From Bradyrhizobium amphicarpaeae (lineage in GTDB: Bacteria > Pseudomonadota > Alphaproteobacteria > Rhizobiales > Xanthobacteraceae), in NCBI RefSeq assembly GCF_002266435.3, contig NZ_CP029426.2:1084001-1148000 (forward strand): a stretch of 64,000 nt of DNA, given 5' to 3'. The stretch's first letter is position 1; every line of letters starts with the position of its first letter. A program made the translations under genes and the position numbers. The notes under the pieces were generated by a model, which did not search any database, had not been told where the DNA came from, and worked only from the letters and a program-made list of their open reading frames with translations. This document shows positions 58,070 to 64,000 of this stretch, in pieces.

Positions 58070-59308
58070 GTGGATACGCTTAAAGTCAGAGACGCCAAAG
58101 ACGTCGAAGAGGTGGTGCGCGCGGCGATTGCCAATGAGCAGCCGCTCGAGATCATCGGTCATGGCAGTAAGCGCGGCATCGGCCATGCCATGGCGACCAA
58201 TGCGGTGCTCGACGTCTCCGCGCTGAATGCCGTCACCGCCTACGAGCCCAACGAGCTCATCGTCACGCTCCAGGCCGGCGCGCCGCTCGCCGACGTGCTG
58301 TCGCTGATCGATGCCAAGAACCAGCAATTCGCTTTCGAACCGATGAACACGGCGCCGCTGCTCGGCACGCCCGCGCTTGGCACCATCGGCGGTATGATTG
58401 CAGCCGGGCTCGCCGGCCCGCGGCGCATCAGGGCGGGCGGGGCGCGCGACCATCTGCTCGGGGCGCACGCCGTCTCCGGTTTCGGCGACAGCTTCAAGAC
58501 CGGCGGCAAGGTGGTGAAGAACGTCACCGGCTACGACCTCTGCAAGCTGCTGGCGGGCTCCTGGGGCACGCTGTCGGTGATGACCGAGGTCACCCTGAAG
58601 GTGATGCCCAAGCCGGAGGCCGAGCGGACGCTGCTGCTGCGCGGGTTAGATGATGCCGCCGCCAACAAGGCCATGACCGCGGCGCTCGGCTCGCCCTTCG
58701 ACGTTTCCGGCGCGGCGCATCTGCCGGCATCGACCCTCCGGGGCGGAACCGAGGCGCTGGGCGATCTCGCCGCCGAGGGTGGGTCGCTGACCGCGCTGCG
58801 GCTCGAAGGCATCACGGCCTCAGCCGCTCACCGCGCCGGTTCGCTGCGTGAATTGCTGGCGCCGTTCGGGGCCGCAACCCTGATCGAGGACGCGGCCTCT
58901 GCGTCATTGTGGGCGACCATCCGCGACGTGCTGCCGTTCGCGGCCGGCGGCGCGTTCGGGCCCTGGCCGGTCTGGCGGATCGTCTGCCCGCCGGCCTCAG
59001 GCGCTGCGCTCGGTACGCTCTTGGCGCGGGAGACGGGAGGCGACGTGATCTACGATTGGGGCGGCGGGCTGATCTGGGCGGCATTGCCGCCGAAGGACGA
59101 CGCGCATGCACCGGCGGTGCGGATGCGTGCCAATGCCGTCGGCGGCCACGCCACGCTGATCCGGGCGGCCGAGGATGTCAGGCGCGATGTCGACGTCTTC
59201 CATCCGCAGGCACCGGGTGTTGCTGCACTAAGCGAGCGGGTGCGCGCCAGCTTCGACCCGAAGACCATTCTCAACCGGGGACGCTTGAGGCGGGGCGCTG
59301 CTGAATGA
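58070..59308 (+). CDS. glcE: Glycolate oxidase subunit GlcE
   Basis: This protein of about 412 residues has the FAD-binding PCMH fold of GlcE: PLEIIGHGSKRGIGHAMATN near 24-43, GTIGGMIAAGLAGPRRIRAG near 108-127, SFKTGGKVVKNVTGYDLCKL near 146-165 and LAGSWGTLSVMTEVTLKVMP near 166-185. The start is uncertain: GTG at 58070 gives MDTLKVRDAKDVEEV, consistent with the family; other in-frame starts exist upstream within the glcD end. Its stop overlaps the glcF start (ATGA at 59305-59308). Confidence 0.92.
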   Translation: MDTLKVRDAKDVEEVVRAAIANEQPLEIIGHGSKRGIGHAMATNAVLDVSALNAVTAYEPNELIVTLQAGAPLADVLSLIDAKNQQFAFEPMNTAPLLGTPALGTIGGMIAAGLAGPRRIRAGGARDHLLGAHAVSGFGDSFKTGGKVVKNVTGYDLCKLLAGSWGTLSVMTEVTLKVMPKPEAERTLLLRGLDDAAANKAMTAALGSPFDVSGAAHLPASTLRGGTEALGDLAAEGGSLTALRLEGITASAAHRAGSLRELLAPFGAATLIEDAASASLWATIRDVLPFAAGGAFGPWPVWRIVCPPASGAALGTLLARETGGDVIYDWGGGLIWAALPPKDDAHAPAVRMRANAVGGHATLIRAAEDVRRDVDVFHPQAPGVAALSERVRASFDPKTILNRGRLRRGAAE

Positions 59309-60627
59309 AGACCGAATTCTCACTGGCGCAGCTCGCCGACCCTGATATCGCGGAAGCCGACAAGATCCTGCGCGCCTGCGTCCATTGCGGCTTCTGCACC
59401 GCAACCTGTCCGACCTATGTGCTGCTTGGCGACGAGCTCGATAGCCCGCGCGGCCGCATCTATCTGATCAAGGAGATGCTGGAGAAGGACCAGGCGCCGA
59501 CGGCCGAGGTGGTCAAGCATATCGACCGCTGCCTGTCGTGCCTGGCCTGCATGACGACCTGCCCCTCAGGGGTGAACTACATGCACCTCGTCGACCAGGC
59601 CCGGGTCAGGATCGAGCAGCGCTATCAGCGGCCCCTGGCCGAGCGGCTGCTGCGTCAGGTGCTGGCTTTCGTGCTGCCGCACCCGCAGCGCTTTCGCGCC
59701 AGCATGCGGCTGGCGCGGCTGGCCCGCCCCCTTGCCGTGTTCCTGCCGACGCCTCGTCCCTCGGCCACGCCGGGCCTGATCCAGCGCCTCAAGGCGATGC
59801 TGGCGCTGGCCCCGAACCGGCTGCCGTCGCCCGGCCCCCTCCCGGGCAGTGTGTTCGCGGCGCTGGGCAAGAAGCGCGGCCGGGTCGCGCTGCTGCAGGG
59901 CTGTGCCCAGCAAGTGCTGGCGCCGCGCATCAACCAGGCTGCCATCAGTCTTCTCACCCGGCACGGCATCGAAGTTGTCCTGGTCCGGGACGAGCAATGC
60001 TGCGGCGCGCTGACTCATCACCTTGGTAACGACCACGATGCGCTGGCGCGGGCTCGCGCCAACGTCGCGGTATGGTGCGCGGAGGCCGCCGGCGAGGGGC
60101 TCGACGCCATCCTGGTGACGGCGTCCGGCTGCGGCACGGTGATCAAGGACTACGGCTATCTGCTGCGCGAGGACGCCGCATTCGCGTCCGATGCGGCGAA
60201 GGTGTCCGCGCTTGCCAAGGACATCACCGAATACGTTGCCGGCCTCGGTCTCGCGACCACTGCGATAGGCGACAACATCGTCGTTGCCTATCACTCAGCA
60301 TGCTCGTTGCAGCATGGGCAGAAAATCACGGGGCTTCCGAAAGAATTGCTTTCCAAGAATGGATTCGTGGTGAAAGATGTACCGGAGAGCCATTTGTGTT
60401 GCGGTTCGGCGGGGACCTACAACATTCTCCAGCCCGAGCTTGCGGGCCGGTTGCGCGATCGCAAGGTCGCCAACATCGCAAGCGTCAAGCCGGACATGAT
60501 TGCCGCGGGCAATATCGGCTGCATGGTGCAGATTGCCAGTGGCACGTCAGTTCCGGTCGTACACACGATTGAGCTTCTCGATTGGGCTACGGGCGGGTCG
60601 CGACCGGCATTGAACGCGCAAGTTTGA
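59305..60627 (+). CDS. glcF: Glycolate oxidase iron-sulfur subunit GlcF
   Basis: This 440-residue protein carries two N-terminal 4Fe-4S motifs (CVHCGFCTATCP near 26-37; CLSCLACMTTCPSG near 76-89) and the two CCG domains of heterodisulfide-reductase-like subunits (ALLQGCAQQVLAPR near 195, CCGALTHHLG near 233, SHLCCGSAGTYNILQPELAG near 370-389). It takes electrons from GlcDE towards the quinone pool. Its ATG overlaps the glcE stop by 4 bases. It is followed after 84 bases by the Lys/Ala-rich protein gene. Confidence 0.96.
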   Translation: MKTEFSLAQLADPDIAEADKILRACVHCGFCTATCPTYVLLGDELDSPRGRIYLIKEMLEKDQAPTAEVVKHIDRCLSCLACMTTCPSGVNYMHLVDQARVRIEQRYQRPLAERLLRQVLAFVLPHPQRFRASMRLARLARPLAVFLPTPRPSATPGLIQRLKAMLALAPNRLPSPGPLPGSVFAALGKKRGRVALLQGCAQQVLAPRINQAAISLLTRHGIEVVLVRDEQCCGALTHHLGNDHDALARARANVAVWCAEAAGEGLDAILVTASGCGTVIKDYGYLLREDAAFASDAAKVSALAKDITEYVAGLGLATTAIGDNIVVAYHSACSLQHGQKITGLPKELLSKNGFVVKDVPESHLCCGSAGTYNILQPELAGRLRDRKVANIASVKPDMIAAGNIGCMVQIASGTSVPVVHTIELLDWATGGSRPALNAQV

Positions 60628-60711
60628 GCTTTCAAGCCCGAGCTTTCGTCCGGAGGCGGCGCTGGAACGACGCCCGATCGACCATTGTTCGTCGACAACA
60701 GGAGGACCACG

Positions 60712-61095
60712 ATGGCGAAAGCGAAGAAGAAAAAAAGCAAGAAGGCCAAAAAGGCGAAGAAGGCTGTAGCGGCGAAGAAATCCGCGAAGAAGGCGGCCAA
60801 GAAGTCCGCGAAGAAATCTGCCAAGAAGTCTGTCAAGAAATCCGCCAAGAAAGCTTCGAAGAAGGCCGCGCCGAAGAAGGCCAAGAAGGCCGTGAAGACG
60901 TCGGCCAAGAAGGCGGCCAAGCCGGCTGCACCGAAGAAGGCTGCGAAGAAAGCGGCACCGAAGAAGGCGAAGGCAGCTCCCGCGCCGAAGCCGTCAGCGC
61001 CGGCGGCAACTCCGGCTCCCGAGCCGGCCGCCGAGACGAGCTGGGCGATGCCTTCGTCTTCTGCGGAAGCCGCACCGGCCGAGGGGCAAGGCTAG
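60712..61095 (+). CDS. Lys/Ala-rich histone H1-like protein
   Basis: This 127-residue protein is almost wholly Lys, Ala, Ser and Pro. Its first 85 residues repeat KKSAKKAAKK/KSAKK-type units, and the last 40 are Ala/Pro-rich and acidic at the end (SSSAEAAPAEGQG). It resembles bacterial histone H1-like and AlgP-type proteins that bind and compact DNA. A perfect AGGAGG lies six bases before the ATG, implying strong translation. A strong terminator follows at 61130-61158. DNA-binding function is inferred from composition. Confidence 0.88.
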   Translation: MAKAKKKKSKKAKKAKKAVAAKKSAKKAAKKSAKKSAKKSVKKSAKKASKKAAPKKAKKAVKTSAKKAAKPAAPKKAAKKAAPKKAKAAPAPKPSAPAATPAPEPAAETSWAMPSSSAEAAPAEGQG

Positions 61096-61129
61096 CTCCC
61101 ATCCAGCGAGCGCGATCGCCAACAGGGAA

Positions 61130-61158
61130 GGCCGCTGCGGTGACGCTGCGGCCTTTTT
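61130..61158 (+). terminator. Intrinsic terminator after the Lys/Ala-rich protein gene
   Basis: GGCCGC (61130-61135) pairs with GCGGCC (61148-61153); inside, GCG/CGC pairs around a GTGA loop with one T-T mismatch. TTTTT follows directly (61154-61158). A textbook intrinsic terminator. Confidence 0.88.
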
Positions 61159-61482
61159 GCATCGCCGCAAGGAGCTCCGGAAGCCGTCTCCCCCTCGCCC
61201 GTCTGATTCGTAGCTTGATTGTCACGCCATCTGCCGTCCCCGTACTTGCACGGACTCCTCGTGCACCTTGGCATGCAAATAATGTGATCGAGAAGACACA
61301 CAGCCCGACAACCTTTCGTGGAATCGTCAAAACGCCCAAAAAGTCGGCAGATGCCCGTGATTTTTGCTTCACGACCCTCGTCTCTCAATCCAGATTGCCG
61401 CGGTAACGCAATTTTGCAGACAGGTCGTTTGCCCCGGGGGCTTCCGGGATCCGACTGGGTAGAACTGGCGATGGGGATCGAA
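61159..61482. other. 324-base gap before the porin gene
   Basis: No gene is supported; the plus-strand porin frame is open from 61318, but the first 55 residues are not family-like. An AT-rich tract near 61275-61284 (GCAAATAATG) is the best place for a promoter, but no good -35 partner was found. Confidence 0.3.
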
Positions 61483-62499
61483 ATGAAAAAAGTGGCTTTG
61501 TTGGCAACGGCGCTGGCAATGGTGACGACGGGTTCGGCATTTGCGGCGGACATGGCGGTGAAGGCCAAAAAGGCTCCCCCGGTTGTTGCCTTTGACCCCT
61601 GGGATATCGCCTTCGGCGCCGCGATCATGAACGACTACATCTTCCGCGGTATCACCCAGTCGAACCACAAGGCGTCAGTCGCGGCCTATTTTGAGCCGCG
61701 CTACAACGTCACCAAGGACCTGCAGCTGTACGCCGGTGTGGCCGGAGAGAGCATCTCCTTCCCCAATCGCGCGGCCGCCGAGATCGACATTTACGGTGGT
61801 ATTCGCCCAACCTTCGGTGCCTTCGCCTTCGACGTTGGTGTTTGGGGTTATCTGTATCCGGGCGGCACCTGCTACTATGGCGGTGGCGCTGTCACCGACA
61901 CCGCAGGAAACGCGCTGAACGCAGAGTGTATCGCCAACACCCTGACCAACCTCAACGTCGCGAAGAGGGATGCGAGCTTCTACGAAGTCTACGGCAAGGT
62001 GACCTACACCGTGAACGATAGCTTTTCGTTCGGCCTCAACGAATTCTATTCGCCGAATTTCCTCAATACCGGCGCTTGGGGCAACTACCTGTCGATCACC
62101 GGCAAGTGGATCGCGCCGAGCACTATATTTGGCGCGAGCGGCGTTGGAATGTACGTTTCGGGTGAGTTCGGCCGCCAGTGGTTCGGAACTTCGGATTCCT
62201 TCTATGGCGTGGCTCAGCTTGCTGGCTTCCCGAACTACACGGCAGGTATTCCCGAGCCCAGCTATAACACCTGGAACATCGGCGTCGGCTTCACCTATAA
62301 AGTGATGACGCTGGATCTGCGTTACTCCGACACCGATTTGAGCAAGGGTGATTGCAACGCCTTCACCAGCGCGTTCAACGCCACCGGCACCACTAACGTC
62401 ACCCCGATCAATCCGGGCGGTGCTAGCTCCAATTGGTGCGGCGCGGCCGGCGTTGCCAAGCTGTCCTTCGACCTGACCGCGATGACCAACCTGAAGTAA
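61483..62499 (+). CDS. TorF-family putative outer-membrane porin
   Basis: This 338-residue protein has a signal peptide (MKKVALLATALAMVTTGSAF, cleavage AFA-AD) and a beta-barrel-like body of alternating strands: DIAFGAAIMNDYIFRGITQS near 42-61, the 'DYxFRGITQ' hallmark of the TIGR02001/TorF family, EIDIYGGIRPTFGAFAFDVG near 100, and a final aromatic-rich strand set (NTWNIGVGFTYKVMTLDLRY near 263-282). Two C-terminal cysteines (GDCNAF, SNWCGA) may pair. Start at 61483 has GGGGA upstream; another in-frame ATG lies at 61471. A strong terminator follows. Confidence 0.9.
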   Translation: MKKVALLATALAMVTTGSAFAADMAVKAKKAPPVVAFDPWDIAFGAAIMNDYIFRGITQSNHKASVAAYFEPRYNVTKDLQLYAGVAGESISFPNRAAAEIDIYGGIRPTFGAFAFDVGVWGYLYPGGTCYYGGGAVTDTAGNALNAECIANTLTNLNVAKRDASFYEVYGKVTYTVNDSFSFGLNEFYSPNFLNTGAWGNYLSITGKWIAPSTIFGASGVGMYVSGEFGRQWFGTSDSFYGVAQLAGFPNYTAGIPEPSYNTWNIGVGFTYKVMTLDLRYSDTDLSKGDCNAFTSAFNATGTTNVTPINPGGASSNWCGAAGVAKLSFDLTAMTNLK

Positions 62500-62523
62500 G
62501 TTCCTCCCGGAACGACGTGGCGA

Positions 62524-62556
62524 GGGCGGCAGAGCAATCTGCCGCCCTTCGCTTTT
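62524..62556 (+). terminator. Intrinsic terminator after the porin gene
   Basis: GGGCGGCAGA (62524-62533) and TCTGCCGCCC (62538-62547) form a perfect 10-base stem with a GCAA tetraloop, followed by TTCGCTTTT. It lies 25 bases after the porin stop. Confidence 0.88.
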
Positions 62557-62581
62557 CTACGCTCGTCCTTTTATACGCTCG

Positions 62582-62609
62582 TCAATGGCCGGGCTTGACC
62601 CGACATTGA
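62582..62609. repeat. Decayed copy of the GGGCTTGACCCGG intergenic repeat
   Basis: The wording TCAATGGCCGGGCTTGACCC followed by GACATTGA closely follows the left arm of the palindrome at 27291-27322 but lacks the mirrored right arm. It looks like a truncated member of the same family, between the porin terminator and the ABC transporter stop. Confidence 0.6.
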
Positions 62610-62634
62610 CCCGCGACCACGCAGCGCTCTGGTC

Positions 62635-64000
62635 TCAACGCGCCGCGGTCGGCTCCTGCGCCGGCGCATTGGCTTTGCCGAGCACGTGGATATCGCCGTC
62701 ATTCGCCAAAGCCACCTTGCGGGTGTGGAAAGCATCCAGCGTCGAGCGGTGGCCGATCGAGACGATGGTGGCCTGGGGCAGCTTCTCCGTCAGCAGCCGA
62801 TAGAGCCGGTCCTCGGACGGCTCGTCCAGCGAGGCGGTCGCCTCGTCGAGGAAGAGATAGTCGGGGACGTGCAGCAGTGCGCGGGCAAGGCCGAGGCGTT
62901 GCTGTTCGCCGAGCGACAAGGTCCGGTTCCAGTGACCGTCCTCGTCGAGCCGCTCAGCCAGGCGCGGCATGCCGACCGCAATCAGGGCGTCGCGGATCTT
63001 GTCGGGCGTGATCGAGCCGTGCTCGGCCGGATAGATCACGGCGTCGCCAAGCGGTCCGACCGGGAAGTAGGGTCGCTGCGGCAGCATCATCAGCTTCGAC
63101 GTCGCAGGGATGGCGATCTTGCCGCTACCAAATGGCCAGACCCCGGCAATGGCCCGGAACAGCGTCGACTTGCCCGAGCCCGACGGGCCGGTCACCAGCA
63201 CGCGCTCCGAGGGCTGGATCGTGAAGCCGTCGGCTGCGACCAGAGGTGTGCCGTTCGGCAGCTTGACCAGCAACTGCTCCAGCGCGATCGCCTTGCCGTT
63301 CGATGGTGCGACGTCGATGGTCGGCTCGAGCGCCGCGCCGTGGGTGGCAGAGCTGACCGACATCTCGAAGCCATCGAGGCGGGCGATCACCGCGCGCCAC
63401 TCTGCGAGCGAACGATAGGCGGTGACGAAGAAGGACAGCGCGTCCTGCACGCTGCCGAACGCCGAGCCGGTCTGCATCATGTCGCCGAGCTGGATGCGCT
63501 TGGCGAAATAGGCGGGTGCCACCACCACATAGGGAAAGATCGTGGCGGCCTGGCCGTAGCTCGCCGTGAAGGCGGTGAGGCGCTTGGTCCGGCTCATGAT
63601 CGCGTACCAATTGCCGATGACGAAGCCGAAGCGCTGCAGCAGACGCCCTCGCTCGGCGTTCTCGCCCTTCAACAGGGCGATCTGCTCGGAATTCTCGCGC
63701 ACGCGGATCAGGTTGAAGCGGAAATCCGCCTCATAGCGTTGCTGCTCGAAATTGAGATTGATGAGCGGGGAGCCGATCCAGTGCGTCAGCGCGGTACCGA
63801 CAATCGCGTAGGCGAGTGCGCACCAGACCAGAAAACCGGGCACGAGGATATCGGTGCCGTAAATGTACAAAGGTGCCTTGTAGGACAGACCCCAGAGGAT
63901 GACGACGAACGAGGCCAGCGTCACGATCGAGGACAAGAGGCCAAGGCCGATGGAGAGCGTCTGTTCGACGAAATTCTTGACGTCCTCGGTGATGCGCTGA
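62635..64000 (-). CDS. ABC transporter, fused permease-ATPase of the BacA/SbmA/YddA type, 5' part outside the window
   Basis: The frame runs in from the right edge (QRITEDVKNFVEQTL, the family's 'NPDQRIxED' region) and ends at 62635, giving about 454 residues seen. Membrane segments (SSIVTLASFVVILWGLSYKA; LVWCALAYAIVGTALTHWIG) and a TM-linked cytoplasmic helix precede an ATPase with Walker A GPSGSGKSTLFRAIAG, signature LSLGEQQRLGLARALLHVPD, and Walker B YLFLDEATASLDE. This SbmA/BacA-like fused form is known for peptide or vitamin B12 uptake and, in rhizobia, symbiosis. Substrate is not predictable from this part. The true start lies beyond 64000. Confidence 0.93.
   Translation of the reverse strand, partial: QRITEDVKNFVEQTLSIGLGLLSSIVTLASFVVILWGLSYKAPLYIYGTDILVPGFLVWCALAYAIVGTALTHWIGSPLINLNFEQQRYEADFRFNLIRVRENSEQIALLKGENAERGRLLQRFGFVIGNWYAIMSRTKRLTAFTASYGQAATIFPYVVVAPAYFAKRIQLGDMMQTGSAFGSVQDALSFFVTAYRSLAEWRAVIARLDGFEMSVSSATHGAALEPTIDVAPSNGKAIALEQLLVKLPNGTPLVAADGFTIQPSERVLVTGPSGSGKSTLFRAIAGVWPFGSGKIAIPATSKLMMLPQRPYFPVGPLGDAVIYPAEHGSITPDKIRDALIAVGMPRLAERLDEDGHWNRTLSLGEQQRLGLARALLHVPDYLFLDEATASLDEPSEDRLYRLLTEKLPQATIVSIGHRSTLDAFHTRKVALANDGDIHVLGKANAPAQEPTAAR

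Noticed and set aside
1..64000. tRNA, rRNA, CRISPR array, insertion sequence or prophage
   Set aside because: No cloverleaf-like tRNA features such as GGTTCGAATCC, no direct repeats with spacers, and no transposase, integrase or phage structural gene were found by reading; a tRNAscan and ISfinder search would settle this.

Overview
The window looks like chromosomal DNA of a Bradyrhizobium-like alphaproteobacterium (Nitrobacteraceae). This is inferred from uniformly high GC, dense and often overlapping gene packing, alphaproteobacterial gene families (fused indolepyruvate ferredoxin oxidoreductase, TorF-type porin, cytochrome c2-like protein, BacA/SbmA-type ABC exporter half) and long intergenic palindromes of a kind I associate with that genus. 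I see no tRNA, rRNA, CRISPR array, transposase or phage gene. It reads as ordinary chromosome with several accessory metabolic and surface modules.

Region by region. (1) 1-7.2 kb: the tail of a LysR regulator, a secreted DUF3616 protein, an amidase, and a fused indolepyruvate ferredoxin oxidoreductase divergent from an Lrp/AsnC regulator. (2) 7.2-10.5 kb: a minus-strand trio (Ldh-type dehydrogenase, NtaA/DszA-type flavin monooxygenase, FAH-fold hydrolase) that looks catabolic. (3) 10.8-14.9 kb: a giant cyclic-di-GMP protein with five tandem GAF domains on a 182-residue period, then GGDEF and EAL. (4) 15.0-26.6 kb: a polysaccharide cluster with galE, a WecG/TagA transferase, a Wzz/BY-kinase with an altered P-loop, a methyltransferase, three glycosyltransferases, an O-antigen ligase/polymerase and a GNAT-like acyltransferase. 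(5) 26.6-35.6 kb: stress and housekeeping genes (WrbA, pirin, SDR with divergent LysR, Bug-type binding protein, class III cyclase, YbaK, HAD dehalogenase, LuxR-type regulator).

(6) 35.7-40.1 kb: a 1204-residue secreted mosaic protein with a VHL-beta-like domain, a beta-trefoil-like region, Cys-rich repeats and a proline-rich tail, followed by a small SH3b protein. (7) 40.4-44.6 kb: a polytopic GT-C-like membrane protein, a methyltransferase-GT2 fusion, and an amidohydrolase. (8) 44.9-47.7 kb: rpmJ with promoter and terminator, a TPR protein, two small proteins, an alpha/beta hydrolase. (9) 47.7-55.8 kb: a tightly coupled eight-gene minus-strand operon (branched-chain-type ABC importer, AhpD-like protein, flavin monooxygenase, flavin reductase) divergent from a LysR regulator, with two inverted repeats of the same half-site between them. 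(10) 55.8-64 kb: a cytochrome c, glcDEF glycolate oxidase, a Lys/Ala-rich histone H1-like protein, a TorF-type porin, and the 3' part of a BacA/YddA-type ABC transporter cut by the window end.

The best candidate for an undescribed system is the 47.7-54.9 kb operon. Uptake, a CNYC-motif redox/decarboxylase-like protein and a two-component FMN monooxygenase are translationally chained under one divergent LysR regulator, which suggests import and oxidative breakdown of one unknown small molecule. The VHL-like mosaic protein and the five-GAF cyclic-di-GMP protein are the most unusual single genes.
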